Source of the DNA: Actinomyces qiguomingii
Lineage (GTDB): Bacteria; Actinomycetota; Actinomycetes; Actinomycetales; Actinomycetaceae
Direction: 5' to 3'
DNA length: 64,000 nucleotides
Assembly: GCF_004102025.1 (NCBI RefSeq)
Contig: NZ_CP025228.1
Span: 3,038,001-3,102,000, forward strand
Within the stretch, counting starts at the first letter, position 1. Every line of letters starts with the position of its first letter. Both the position numbers and the translations under genes were made by a program. A model generated the notes under the pieces. It worked only from the letters and a program-made list of their open reading frames with translations, was not told the DNA's origin and did no database searches. Shown here piece by piece: positions 30,397-41,717 of this stretch.

Positions 30397-31011
30397 TCAG
30401 TGGTCCCGGCTGTGCGGTCGGTGGCCGGGGTCCTGGACGGCCAGCGCACCGAGGTCCACGCCGTCCCACCGGGGCCCGACCGCGGTGATGGTGATGACGC
30501 GCTGCCCGTCGTCGGCCCGGGCCAGGTCGGTGACCGTGCCTGTTTCACTGTGACCGGTGGGCGAGGCGGCGGCCAGTCCGCCGCGGGGGCGAGTGACGGT
30601 GATCTCCAGGCGGTCTTCCGAAAGCGCCTCGGCCTTGCCCTCACCCCACTCCATCAGGGTGACCGCCTCGGCGACGGAGGAGTCCAGGTCGAGGGCGTCA
30701 AGCTCCTCCAGGCCGGAGATCCGGTAGGCGTCCACGTGGATCAGGTCGGGGCCGGCGCCGGGGGCGGGGTGTACGCGGGCAATGACGAAGGTCGGCGAGC
30801 AGATGCGGCCCCGCACCCCCATGGCGGCACCAATCCCCTGAGCGAGGGTGGTCTTACCTGCCCCCAGCCCACCGGTTAGTACCACCACATCCCCCGCTCG
30901 CAGCAGTGCGGCGACGCGGGCGCCGAGTCCCCGGGTGGCGTCGGCGGAGTCGGTGGGAACGGTGACGCTTCCGGCCCTCGGGGCGGTGCTCCAGACTTCA
31001 CGCTTGCTCAT
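30397..31011 (-). CDS. tsaE: tRNA threonylcarbamoyladenosine synthesis ATPase TsaE
   Basis: P-loop ATPase that recycles the TsaB-TsaD complex (204 aa). Walker A is GGLGAGKTTLAQGIGAAMG at about 46-64; HVDAYRISGLEELDALDLD and VTLMEWGEGKAEAL are family motifs. A C-terminal extension of about 50 residues has no recognised domain. The ATG overlaps the alr stop (ATGA). Confidence 0.93.
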   Translation of the reverse strand: MSKREVWSTAPRAGSVTVPTDSADATRGLGARVAALLRAGDVVVLTGGLGAGKTTLAQGIGAAMGVRGRICSPTFVIARVHPAPGAGPDLIHVDAYRISGLEELDALDLDSSVAEAVTLMEWGEGKAEALSEDRLEITVTRPRGGLAAASPTGHSETGTVTDLARADDGQRVITITAVGPRWDGVDLGALAVQDPGHRPHSRDH

Positions 31012-32369
31012 GCGCGCGGCTCCTGGTCATGCAGGGAGGAGATACGGGCGGCATCGCGGCCCAGGTATACACGCGGGACGCGCTCACCCAGGCGGGTGAC
31101 GATCTCGTAGTTGATGGTGGAGCAGACCTGGGCCCACTCGTCGGCGGCGGGGATCACCGCATCGGGAGCGCCCCACAGCACGGCCACGTCGCCGGCCGCA
31201 GCGGGAGGGTCCAGTGGTGCACCTTCCGGTGTGGTGGCCGGACCTAGATCGATGACCACCTGATCCATGCACACCCGCCCAACGATGGCGGAGCGAATGC
31301 CGCCCACGGCCACCGGACCGCCGTTGGATGCGGCACGGGGGACTCCGTCACCGTAACCGAGGGGGACTAGCCCGAGCCAGCGGTCGGTGGGGGCGCGCCA
31401 GGTGCCGCCGTAGGAGACCGCCTGTCCGGCCGGGATGCGTTTGACCTGGGTTAACGGCGCCTCCAGCCGCATGGCCGGCACCAGATCCAAGGCCGCGGAG
31501 TTCGCCACGGCCGGATCAGGGGACAGCCCGTACAGGCCGATGCCTATGCGCACTAGATCCAGACGGGCGTCCGGATGCCAGAGCAGCCCGGCGGTGGCGG
31601 CCAGGTGACGCAGCCGCGGGTTCAGGCCGGCCTCGGCCACTGTCCGCTCAGCCTCCAGGAAGCGGGACAGATGTTTTGCGGTGGAGCCGGAGCCGAGCTC
31701 CTCGGCGCGGGACAAGTGGCTCCAAAGCGCAACCACGGCGACGGTGCCCTCGTCTTCGGCGGCCTTGGCCGCGGCGGCGAGGGCGGGCAGGTCGGCCGCG
31801 GCCGCGCCGCCGCGGGACATGCCGGTATCAACCTTGAGGTGGATGCGGGCGGGGACTCCGGCAGCGGCCGATTCAGCACGGGCCGCGGCGGCGATGGCGT
31901 CTAGTTGGGCGCGAGTGGACACCGACAGGTCGATTCCGGCCGCGAGCGCGGCGCGCAGCACGGATCCGGGGGCGGCGGCCTGTTCGGGGGTGAGCACGGG
32001 CATCAGCCAGCACAGCAGGCGGGGACGCTCGGAGGTGGGGACGGAGTCGGGGTGGTGAGCGGGGCGGGCCACACCTGCAGCGTCGAGCAGAGCACGCAGG
32101 TGCAGGGCCTCGGCGAGTTGGGCCACCCCCAGCCAGGTGGCACCGGCGCGCAGGCAGGTGATGGCCACCGGGGCGAGGCCGTGACCGTAGGCGTCGGCTT
32201 TGACCACCGCCATCCAGGGCACGCCGCCAACCGCGGCGAGCACGTGGGCATTGTGGGCGATGGCGTCGAGGTCGATGACGGCGCGGGAGGTCGTCGCTGG
32301 AAGCGGGGTGCCAGTGGACGCGTTCACGGGACTGATTGTTCCACTCCATGCGGCCCGGCGCCTGGTCAT
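31008..32369 (-). CDS. alr: Alanine racemase
   Basis: PLP enzyme interconverting L- and D-alanine for peptidoglycan. The PLP lysine is in AVVKADAYGHGLAPVA; GIGLYGLSPDP and VSYGGTWRAP follow, and the second-domain motif RVCMDQVVIDLG is present. With ATG 32369 it is 453 aa; a GTG at 32327 (439 aa) is equally possible and neither has a good ribosome-binding site. The reading frame is open farther upstream into nnr, but that part is not conserved. It forms a tightly packed operon with tsaE, tsaB and rimI. Confidence 0.93.
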   Translation of the reverse strand: MTRRRAAWSGTISPVNASTGTPLPATTSRAVIDLDAIAHNAHVLAAVGGVPWMAVVKADAYGHGLAPVAITCLRAGATWLGVAQLAEALHLRALLDAAGVARPAHHPDSVPTSERPRLLCWLMPVLTPEQAAAPGSVLRAALAAGIDLSVSTRAQLDAIAAAARAESAAAGVPARIHLKVDTGMSRGGAAAADLPALAAAAKAAEDEGTVAVVALWSHLSRAEELGSGSTAKHLSRFLEAERTVAEAGLNPRLRHLAATAGLLWHPDARLDLVRIGIGLYGLSPDPAVANSAALDLVPAMRLEAPLTQVKRIPAGQAVSYGGTWRAPTDRWLGLVPLGYGDGVPRAASNGGPVAVGGIRSAIVGRVCMDQVVIDLGPATTPEGAPLDPPAAAGDVAVLWGAPDAVIPAADEWAQVCSTINYEIVTRLGERVPRVYLGRDAARISSLHDQEPRA

Positions 32370-32427
32370 CGCCACCGACTCGGTGATGATCCTGTCCAGA
32401 CGCGGCCTGTGACACCGGTGCGGCTTG

Positions 32428-34173
32428 TCATCCTCGTCCAGAACATCGGCTCCGGCTGGCTCTCCAGAGTTGTTCCCAGGCCGCCGGGATCGCCTCGGTA
32501 AGGTCCAACGCGGCAACCGGATGTCCCGCGCGCTCATACGGCCGTCCGGCCGCGGTGGTTACTGCCGTATCCGCCGCCCGCGCGGCCGCGAGTGCATGCA
32601 GCCGTACCCCCAGGGCCGCGCAGCGGGCTGCGTCCACCGCCTCAGCGCCCCGGACAGCTGGAAGTACGCCGTTGTCAACATCGGCCCGAACGGCCGCCAG
32701 TAGGGCGCCGATAATGCCGGCCAGCACATCTCCACTGCCGGCGGTGGCCAACCAACCCGGGCCGGAGCCGACCGACAGCACAGTCCCAGCCGGGGAGGCG
32801 ATCAGCGTCGGCGTCGTCTTCAACAGCACGCTGGCCCCGGTCGCCTCCGCCAGGCAACGCACTGCGGCGGCCGGGGACGCCTCAACGGCCTCCCGCGTTG
32901 TCCCCTCCCCCAGTGCACTCAGCAGAGCGGCCGCCTCGCCGGCGTGCGGGGTGAGCACATGTCGCGGTGCGCAGCGGGCCCCGGCGGTGACCCGGGCGGC
33001 CAGCAGGGGCAAGGCCCCGGCGTCAATGACCGCGTAGACAGGCTCACCATGGTCGCCGAGCGTCCGCTGTAGGGCCGCGTCAAGTTCGGCGGCGCGCGAG
33101 GCGTCGGCCGGGTCAGTGCCGGGGCCGATCACCAGCGCCTGGCAGCGCCCGTCAGCGGGCACGACCTCGGGGCGGCGAGCGAGCACCAGATCCACCACCC
33201 GTTGCGGTGCGGTCAACCGCACCATGCCTGCACCGGTGCGCACAGCCGCCGATGCGGCCAGCACCGCTGCCCCCGGGTAGGTCTGACTGCCGGCCCACAA
33301 GCCAACCACGCCCCGGGTGTACTTATGGTCGCGGTCCCCGGGCACGCGCAGCAGGCGGCCGAATTCGGCATCCGCGGGCCTGACTGTCAGCGCGGTCCCG
33401 GCCGGCACCGGCAACTCCAGGTCGGCCACCTCCACTCGCCCGCACAGGGGTGCGGCGGGCGGCAGCAGGTGAGCGGCCTTGTAGCAGGTGAAGGTGACGG
33501 TGCAGTCGGCGGCCAGCACAGGACCGGGCAGAGTACCGTCATCCACGCCGAGGCCGGAGGGCAGGTCCACGGCCAGCACCCGGAAGTCCCGCTCCCCCGG
33601 CTGCCCGGCGTCGCGCAGCGGGGCGATGAGTTCGGCCGCGGCGGACCGCAGCGGTCCGGTGGCACCGATGCCGGTCAGCCCATCGATCACCAGGTCGACT
33701 CCGACCCGTCCCCCGCCCCCTCCGGCGGCGCTGCGGGCCGCGGACCGAGGCTCTGCTGCCAGGCGCACTCCGGCGGCGCGAGCCGCCGCCAGCGCTGTGG
33801 CATGTAAGCGGGAGGAGTCGGTTGCGGGGGCGGCGGTAACTGCGCAGCCGCGGCGCGCCAGCAGGGCGCCTGCCAGCAGGGCATCCCCGCCGTTGTGCCC
33901 GCCACCCACCAGCAGCAGCACGCGCGCCCCGGGCACGGTGCCACGCACCTCCCGGAGCTCCTCCACGGCGGCAAGTGCCAGCGCATGCGCGGCGGAGTGC
34001 ATGTAACGGTCGGTGCCCGCGGTCAGCGCCGCCTCGGCGTCGGCGACGGCGCGGGCGGGGTAGGCGCGGGCGGCCACCGTTGCCCGTCCGGGGGCGCTCC
34101 GAGCGTCGGCGCCGCCACCGCTGATGGAATCGAATGGGCGTGGCACAGGGCCGGGTCCTATGGCGGTACTCAC
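32428..34173 (-). CDS. nnr: Bifunctional NAD(P)HX epimerase and dehydratase
   Basis: Repairs hydrated NAD(P)H (581 aa). The N-terminal YjeF_N epimerase domain (about 30-270) has VLLLVGGGHNGGDALLAGAL and LVIDGLTGIGATGPLR. The C-terminal ADP-dependent dehydratase (about 290-560) has GDRDHKYTRGVVGLWAGS, VIGPGTDPAD, VLTPHAGEAAALL and the late GSGPGWLATAGSGDVLAGII. The start is GTG at 34173. It lies 58 bp upstream of alr, the order (nnr-alr-tsaE) often seen in actinobacteria. Confidence 0.93.
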   Translation of the reverse strand: MSTAIGPGPVPRPFDSISGGGADARSAPGRATVAARAYPARAVADAEAALTAGTDRYMHSAAHALALAAVEELREVRGTVPGARVLLLVGGGHNGGDALLAGALLARRGCAVTAAPATDSSRLHATALAAARAAGVRLAAEPRSAARSAAGGGGGRVGVDLVIDGLTGIGATGPLRSAAAELIAPLRDAGQPGERDFRVLAVDLPSGLGVDDGTLPGPVLAADCTVTFTCYKAAHLLPPAAPLCGRVEVADLELPVPAGTALTVRPADAEFGRLLRVPGDRDHKYTRGVVGLWAGSQTYPGAAVLAASAAVRTGAGMVRLTAPQRVVDLVLARRPEVVPADGRCQALVIGPGTDPADASRAAELDAALQRTLGDHGEPVYAVIDAGALPLLAARVTAGARCAPRHVLTPHAGEAAALLSALGEGTTREAVEASPAAAVRCLAEATGASVLLKTTPTLIASPAGTVLSVGSGPGWLATAGSGDVLAGIIGALLAAVRADVDNGVLPAVRGAEAVDAARCAALGVRLHALAAARAADTAVTTAAGRPYERAGHPVAALDLTEAIPAAWEQLWRASRSRCSGRG

Positions 34174-34212
34174 CGTCCCATCATCATCGCGTCACAGCGT
34201 TAGCGCCACCGG

Positions 34213-36147
<1,935 letters not shown>

Positions 36148-36284
36148 GTGGCTGATCGAACCACCAACCCGCCTCCCGATTCAACGTGCTTGCTGCATGT
36201 GGACTGACACGCGGAGCGATGACCGATTGAGAGGTGCACCGTCACAGCCTCGGGGGGACGGCGGCGCGTGCGGGTAAGGTGACA

Positions 36285-37298
36285 ATGCGCCACACTGGCA
36301 TGGTGAACACCCCCGTCTGCCCCGCGGCGCCGTCCGGAGCGGCTCCCTCGCCGTACATCGAGCTGCGCCGCGACCAGTGGCGTGCGCTGGCATCCTCTGC
36401 GCCGTTGCCGCTGACCCAGGCGGATGTTGAGAAGCTGCGGGGCCTGGGCGACCCGATCGACCTGCCGGAGGTCGACGTGGTCTACCGGCCGCTGACGGCG
36501 CTGTTGGAGCATTTCATCGCCACCGCTCGTGAGCGCGCCCGCCGCACGGCCGGCTTCCTGGGGGTTGATGAGCGCCCGACGCCGTTCGTGGTGGCTGTGG
36601 CCGGTTCGGTGGCCGTCGGCAAGTCGACGACGGCGCGCCTGCTCGCCCATCTGCTGGCCCGCTTCCCCGACACCCCGCGCGTGGACCTGGTGACCACCGA
36701 CGGCTTCCTGCTGCCCAATGCGGTGTTGGAGGAGCGCGGGCTGACCGCACGCAAGGGCTTCCCGGAGTCCTACGACCAGCGCGCCCTGCTGGAATTCGTG
36801 ACCGCGGTGAAGTCCGGTGCGCCCAGGGTGGAAGCACCGGTGTACTCCCACACCGTCTATGACATCGTGCCGGGAGCGAAGAAAGTGGTGGAGCACCCCG
36901 ACGTGCTGGTGCTGGAGGGGCTGAATGTGCTGCAGCCCGCGCCTCGGGGGCGGCGGGTGGTTCACGACGACGGTCTGCCGGCGGCGTCGGCGCTGGCGGT
37001 GAGCGATTTCATCGACTTCTCCATTTACGTGGACGCCGATCCGGAGCACATCCGCCGCTGGTACCTGGATCGTTTCCTGACGCTGAAGCACACCGCATTC
37101 AAGGACCCCAACTCCTACTTCCGACGTTACGCGGCCATCCCGGACGATATCGCCCTGGCGGCGGCCAACGAGGTGTGGGAGAGCATCAACCTGACCAACC
37201 TGCGGGAGAACATCGCCCCCACGCGCGGACGGGCCACGCTCGTGCTGCGCAAGGACGCCGACCACCACATGAGCCGGGTGCTGCTGCGCAAGGCCTGA
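36285..37298 (+). CDS. coaA: Type I pantothenate kinase
   Basis: Phosphorylates pantothenate, the first step of CoA synthesis (337 aa). The Walker A is [20 protein letters not shown] at about 104-123; further family blocks are [36 protein letters not shown] and [12 protein letters not shown] 36285 is preceded by AAGG; an ATG five codons later is an alternative. It is divergent from glmS with about 137 bp between the starts. Confidence 0.96.
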   Translation: MRHTGMVNTPVCPAAPSGAAPSPYIELRRDQWRALASSAPLPLTQADVEKLRGLGDPIDLPEVDVVYRPLTALLEHFIATARERARRTAGFLGVDERPTPFVVAVAGSVAVGKSTTARLLAHLLARFPDTPRVDLVTTDGFLLPNAVLEERGLTARKGFPESYDQRALLEFVTAVKSGAPRVEAPVYSHTVYDIVPGAKKVVEHPDVLVLEGLNVLQPAPRGRRVVHDDGLPAASALAVSDFIDFSIYVDADPEHIRRWYLDRFLTLKHTAFKDPNSYFRRYAAIPDDIALAAANEVWESINLTNLRENIAPTRGRATLVLRKDADHHMSRVLLRKA

Positions 37299-37399
37299 CT
37301 GCTCCCGACCGAGTTGGGACCCTGCGGCAGCGCCGACCGTCAGTGACGGCCGACTGTGTCCGCCTGCTGCATGAAGCGGCGGGACATGAGATAAGCGAT

Positions 37400-37726
37400 T
37401 CAGCGATTATTGGCGCGGCGCTCCTGTTCGATTTCGTCGTTGGGGACTGGCCAGTAGGAGCCGTCGTCGTAGGCAGCTGCACGGGAGCCGCCCCACTCCC
37501 AGATCGTTTCCACCGCGGCCGCAGCGGCCAGCAGGGCCTGGTCCTCATGCTTGGAGAAACGCGCCGTGCCGGGCACGCGCAGCGTACCGTCCTCCCGGAA
37601 CACTCCGGCAAATGCCTGCGACGTCCACTCCGGACCGAGCACCGCCGGCAGCGCCACGATGCATAGGAACAAGAGCATGACGATGTTGGGGATGAGACCG
37701 CGCCAGTTCGGCTTGTCCCTGAGCAT
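37400..37726 (-). CDS. Hypothetical single-pass membrane protein
   Basis: 108-aa protein with one membrane helix (about 10-33, GLIPNIVMLLFLCIVALPAV) and a 75-residue C-terminal domain rich in Trp and acidic residues (ETIWEWGG, YWPVPNDEIEQE). No family was recognised. The frame stays open to 38173, but the upstream part runs across a duplicated sequence and a hairpin and looks degenerate, so the first plausible Met before the helix was chosen. It is convergent with coaA. Confidence 0.5.
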   Translation of the reverse strand: MLRDKPNWRGLIPNIVMLLFLCIVALPAVLGPEWTSQAFAGVFREDGTLRVPGTARFSKHEDQALLAAAAAVETIWEWGGSRAAAYDDGSYWPVPNDEIEQERRANNR

Positions 37727-37791
37727 CAGGGGCTCATGGGCAAGCAGTGTCCGATCGACGGGCAGGGCGCGTGGCACCACTCCTATGGAAG

Positions 37792-37884
37792 GTATGGCTT
37801 GCGCGGCACGTGGGTCCACGCCCCGGCCTGATGGTTTCAGGTCGGGGCATTTTGTATGGCTTGCGCGGCACGTGGGTCCACGCC
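37792..37884. repeat. 31-bp direct repeat flanking a terminator-like hairpin
   Basis: GTATGGCTTGCGCGGCACGT plus 11 further bases is found identically at 37792-37822 and 37854-37884. The 31 bases between them begin a hairpin whose arms are CCCCGGCCTGA and TCAGGTCGGGG, followed by CATTTTG, which resembles a terminator. The stretch 37885-38496 has no supported gene: only short, poorly coding frames and an 18-bp duplication at 38441-38476 (CCGACTTCGCGTGCGTAG twice). Confidence 0.6.
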
Positions 37885-38496
37885 TTGCCGGGTGCGCAGA
37901 GCGGGCACGGTCTCGCTGGCGTAGCCGCGGGCCAGCGCCCAGGACCAAACGGCGTCGGCCTCGACCTCGAGTCGCGTTCGGGAGGATTAGGCGCGGAGCG
38001 GGCAGTCTCGTTCTTTTGCCAGCCGTTTCCACCTCTACCACGGTCACCGGGGCGTGTTTGCCGGTGGCGTCTGTGACGACGATGAATCCGGCACGGGAAT
38101 CGGGCCAGGACAGGTGAACCATCCGTAGCAGGCCTCGTGAATGTATGCCGTGAACATCAAAAGGGTGCGGCACCGCGATCGGACCCGCCTTGGGGGCTTT
38201 GCCGGGTGTATTCAGTCATCGCTGCTCCTGGGGATATGCGCGCCGATACTCGATGTGCTGGGCGGTGGCGACGCGGCGGTGCTCCACCTCGGCGTCAGCG
38301 GCGAGGAGGCCCTATCCTCGGGCGATAGTCCGCCTGCGGGCGCCGGCGGCGCCGCATACGGCCCGTCGTATCGAGCGCCGTATCGGGGGGCTGTCTCCGG
38401 CGCGGACGGTGACGGCGGTATCGCTCCGACCGGTGCGGCGCCGACTTCGCGTGCGTAGCCGACTTCGCGTGCGTAGCCGCGAGACTCAGCCCATAT

Positions 38497-38721
38497 TCAG
38501 ATCTCGTCGACCTCGGCTAACGGCGGCACGGCTACCCCGAAGGCGAGCAACCGGGAGCCGATTGTTAGAAACATGATTCCCACCAGCGCGAAGAATCCGC
38601 CGAAGACGTAGGTGAAGGAGCTTGGCCGGCGCACCAGCGCCTCCGGTGCCTGCATCGACGCGCCGACTGCGGGGACGCCCCCGTACGAATCGGGCGGATC
38701 GTTGTGAACGGACGCAGGCAT
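38497..38721 (-). CDS. Small membrane protein
   Basis: 74-aa protein of unknown function. A polar N-terminus of about 40 residues precedes one membrane helix (about 41-62, FGGFFALVGIMFLTIGSRL). ATG 38721 has a convincing GGGAG six bases upstream, which separates it from random frames. It stands alone between degenerate sequence and the family-1 repeat array. Confidence 0.6.
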   Translation of the reverse strand: MPASVHNDPPDSYGGVPAVGASMQAPEALVRRPSSFTYVFGGFFALVGIMFLTIGSRLLAFGVAVPPLAEVDEI

Positions 38722-38939
38722 GTCAACTCCCTCAATCGACTCGCGGGCGGGGCCTGACCCCGGTCGGTCCCGGACCGGCAGCAGGACATGCCACCACCGC
38801 ATCCATCCCGTTACTTTGACCGCAGCAGAGTCGCCGTGCCGCCTCGCGCCCCGGCAGGAGGGTTATCTCACAGCCACCGCCGCTGCTGCCAGAAGCGCAC
38901 GGCCGCCAACGCGCGCGACCCCATCCGGCCCAGCCCGAC

Positions 38940-40160
38940 CCGGCCCGGCCCCGCGGGTGTCTACTACGCCGCCCCGGCCTCTACTACGCGGGTTCGGTCT
39001 CTACTACGCCGGCCCGGCCTCTACCACCGTCCGACGGCGTCACCGCCGGTGCGTCCGCGGGTGTCTACCACGCCGGTTCGGCCTCTACTACGCCACTTAG
39101 ACCTTTGCTGAAGGCCTCCGCGCCCTTCAACCAACGCCTAACCAGCGTACCCAATACCTAACTGGCGTACCCAACACCCAAGCGGCGTACCCAATACCCA
39201 ACCGGCGTACCCAACACCCAAGTTGCGTAGCACACGAGGGTTACAGGCAGCGATCCCCAGCGCCGACAACAGCCGCAACCACGAATCGCAGACCAGACCT
39301 CCGCCCCGGCCGCAACCACGGATGTCTACTACGCCGGCCCGGCCTCTACCACCGTCCGACCGCGTCACCGCCGGCGCGTCCGCGGGTGTCTACCACGCCC
39401 GTTCGGCCTCTACTACGCCACTTAAGCCTTTGCTGAAGGCCTCCGCGCCCTTCAACCAACGCCTAACCAGCGTACCCAATACCTAACTGGCGTACCCAAC
39501 ACCCAACCGGCGTACCCAACACCTAACCGGCGTACCCAACGCCTAAGTGGCGTAGCACACGAGGAACTACGGGCAGCGATCCCCAGCGCCGACAACAGCC
39601 GCAACCACGAATCGCAGACCAGACCTCCGCCCCGGCCGCAACCACGGGTGTCTACCACGCCGGTTCGGCCTCTACTACGCCGGTTCGGTCTCTACTACGC
39701 CACTTAGACCTTTGCTGAAGGCCTCCAGGGCCTTCAACCAACACCTAACCGGCGCACCCAACGCCCAAGCGGCATACCCAACACCTAACCGGCGCACCCA
39801 ACACCTAACCGGCGTACCCAACGCCTAAGTGGTGTACCCAACGCCTAAGTGGCGTACCCAACGCCTAAGTGGCGTAGCACACGAGAGACTACGGGCAGCG
39901 ATCCCCAGCGCCGACAACAGCCGCAACCACGAATCGCAGACCAGACCTCCACCCCGGCCACCCCCGCAGATGTCTACTACGCCGGCCCGGCCTCTACCAC
40001 CGTCCGACCGCGTCACCGCCGGCGCGTCCGCGGGTGTCTACCACGCCCGTTCGGCCTCTACTACGCCACTTAGACCTTTACTGAAGGCCTCCGCGCCCTT
40101 CAACCAACGCCTAACCGGCGTACCCAACGCCCAAGTGGCGTAGTAGACGCGGGCTACGGG
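38940..40160 (+). repeat. Family-1 inverted-array element, large array of about 4 copies
   Basis: Same composite element as at 8811-9450. The marker GCAGCGATCCCCAGCGCCGA starts at 39247, 39573, 39895 and 40160, giving periods of 326, 322 and 265 bp. Each period has 20-bp TCTACTACGCC units, the central hairpin (GAAGGCC...GGCCTTC or the weaker GAAGG...CCTTC) and then two to seven oppositely oriented units such as CCGGCGTACCCAACGCCTAA. The array ends at 40132-40147 with GGCGTAGTAGAC, the exact reverse complement of GTCTACTACGCC. No gene is supported between 38722 and 40205. Confidence 0.85.
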
Positions 40161-40205
40161 CAGCGATCCCCAGCGCCGACAACAGCTGGGGCCTGCGGGA
40201 AATGG

Positions 40206-40592
40206 CTAACCCGCATGCTCGGCGTCGTACGCCTCGCGGGCGGCGAGCACCTCATCCATGTGCCCGACGGCCCATTTCTCCAGGGCATCCATGACATCGG
40301 CGAGGTCTCGCCCCAGCTCGGTCAGCGCGTAGGTGACGCGCGGAGGCGACTCGGTGTAGTACTCCCTGCTGACCAGACCGTCGCGCTCGAGCGTACGCAG
40401 CGTCTGGGTGAGCATTTTGGTGGAGATGCCGTCCACCCGCCGTGCAATCTCGGTGAAGCGCAGCGGGCCGTCGTACAGGGCGCCGAAGACCAGTACGCTC
40501 CACAGCTCGCCGAGCTCACGCAGCAGCCGTCGCGAGGGGCAGGATCGAGTGTAGGGGTTATAGGCGTGATCGCCCTCGCCTGCCGCGCTCAT
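40206..40592 (-). CDS. HxlR family winged-helix regulator
   Basis: 128-aa regulator with the HxlR/MarR-like winged helix (LGELWSVLVFGALYDGPLRF, then ISTKMLTQTLRTLERDGLVS and YALTELGRDL). The conserved N-terminal Cys (SCPSRRLL, about 18) is used for redox or electrophile sensing in HypR/YodB-like members. It lies 153 bp downstream of an NAD(P)-binding reductase gene on the same strand, the typical partner for this family, so it probably controls that gene. A GTACAGCGTAC motif lies between the two genes (about 40660). Confidence 0.9.
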   Translation of the reverse strand: MSAAGEGDHAYNPYTRSCPSRRLLRELGELWSVLVFGALYDGPLRFTEIARRVDGISTKMLTQTLRTLERDGLVSREYYTESPPRVTYALTELGRDLADVMDALEKWAVGHMDEVLAAREAYDAEHAG

Positions 40593-40745
40593 GCGCTGGT
40601 CCTCCCTTCACCCCGCCGTCGACACCCGACCGATGGGTTATATCGATCCCTGATGAAGGTACAGCGTACAGGGCTGTGCCCGCCGTCCCGAGTAGGGCGG
40701 CGGGCACACGCGTCACACGGTTGGTGGGCTGCCCGGCGGACAGCT

Positions 40746-41378
40746 TCACTTGACGACGGCGAAGCCTCCGGTCCAGGCGACCTGCTCGCTCAGGGCCAGG
40801 CCTATCTGGAGCGCACCCATGGCCTCCAACTCGTGCGCCCGCTTGAGCGCTCCGGCGTCCGCATACGCCAGGCCCGCAGCCTCCGCGAGCCCACGCAAGG
40901 TCGCCTTGGCGTCCTGACTGTCCGAGGCGACATAGACGGTGGCCGGCTCACCGGCGATGGTGCCGGTGGCGAGGGTCGCGGCGAAGTTCGTGTTGAAGGC
41001 CTTGACGACCTGCGCGCCGGGCAGGCGGTCGGCAACCTGCGCAGCAGCGGAGGAGCCGGGTGCGACGACCGAGTCGAGCGTGCCAAAGTCGATCGGATTG
41101 GAGGGATCGACCACGATCTTGCCGGCGAAGGTGTCGGCCGGGTATGCGGACAACACCTCAGCGATGGCCGGGTAGGGCAGGGCCAGGACTACCAGGGTGC
41201 CGGTGACGGCGTCGCCGACGGTTCCTGCGGTCGCGCCGTCGGCCGCCGCGGCAGCCTTCGTCTCGTCGCGGGCCAGGACCTGGACGGAGGCTCCCGCCTT
41301 GACGGCGAGCTGTGCGACGGCGGAGCCGATAGCGCCGGCCCCGAAAACGGTGACGGACGGGAGTGAAGTAGTAGCCAC
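40746..41378 (-). CDS. NADPH-dependent F420 reductase-like oxidoreductase
   Basis: 210-aa Rossmann protein starting SLPSVTVFGAGAIGSAVAQL, with later VVDPSNPIDFGTLDSVV, VKAFNTNFAATLATG and GGFAVVK. It matches the F420-dependent NADP oxidoreductase-like family common in actinobacteria; actual F420 use is uncertain. The GTG at 41378 follows AAGGAGAAC. The adjacent HxlR gene suggests induction by oxidative or electrophile stress. Confidence 0.85.
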   Translation of the reverse strand: MATTSLPSVTVFGAGAIGSAVAQLAVKAGASVQVLARDETKAAAAADGATAGTVGDAVTGTLVVLALPYPAIAEVLSAYPADTFAGKIVVDPSNPIDFGTLDSVVAPGSSAAAQVADRLPGAQVVKAFNTNFAATLATGTIAGEPATVYVASDSQDAKATLRGLAEAAGLAYADAGALKRAHELEAMGALQIGLALSEQVAWTGGFAVVK

Positions 41379-41604
41379 GATGTTCTCCTTGTTGCGTGCG
41401 GCGGTTCCGACAAACGTTACTCTCTCGCGGATACTCACTTTCCACAAGAGATCATCAGTGTGAGCTGAGCCGCAGTATGGGCGCGGGGGTGAGTAGCCGG
41501 CCTACCTGCCTCCAGCCCGCGTCCGGCGGCGGTGTCCGGGCCGACGCCGAGCGCCTGGCATGGCAGGCGCCTCCACCCCGCCTCCGGCGGCGGTGTGATA
41601 CCAC

Positions 41605-41634
41605 GTGACACCCTCCCCCGCCACGTTCTACTGT
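41605..41634 (+). promoter_or_regulatory. Candidate promoter of pntAB
   Basis: GTGACA (41605-41610) and TACTGT (41629-41634) with an 18-bp spacer, about 80 bp before the pntA ATG. A hairpin GCGCCTG-GCATGG-CAGGCGC (41551-41570) lies upstream. The rest of 41379-41604 holds two imperfect copies of CCGCGTCCGGCGGCGGTGT and no gene. Confidence 0.4.
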
Positions 41635-41717
41635 TATGCCAGTCACCCCATGCGCACCCGCCTTCCCCGCGCAGAGCCGAGTTGCGCCGCCGGGCGCGCC
41701 CGCTGAAAGGAGTTTCT

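Noticed and set aside
37792..37884. Two 31-bp repeats with a 31-bp spacer considered as a mini CRISPR
   Set aside because: Only two copies, and the intervening sequence is a hairpin resembling a terminator, unlike a spacer.
38141..38458. Plus-strand open frame of about 105 codons in degenerate sequence
   Set aside because: No ribosome-binding site, no recognisable domain and it ends in an 18-bp duplication; not supported as a gene.
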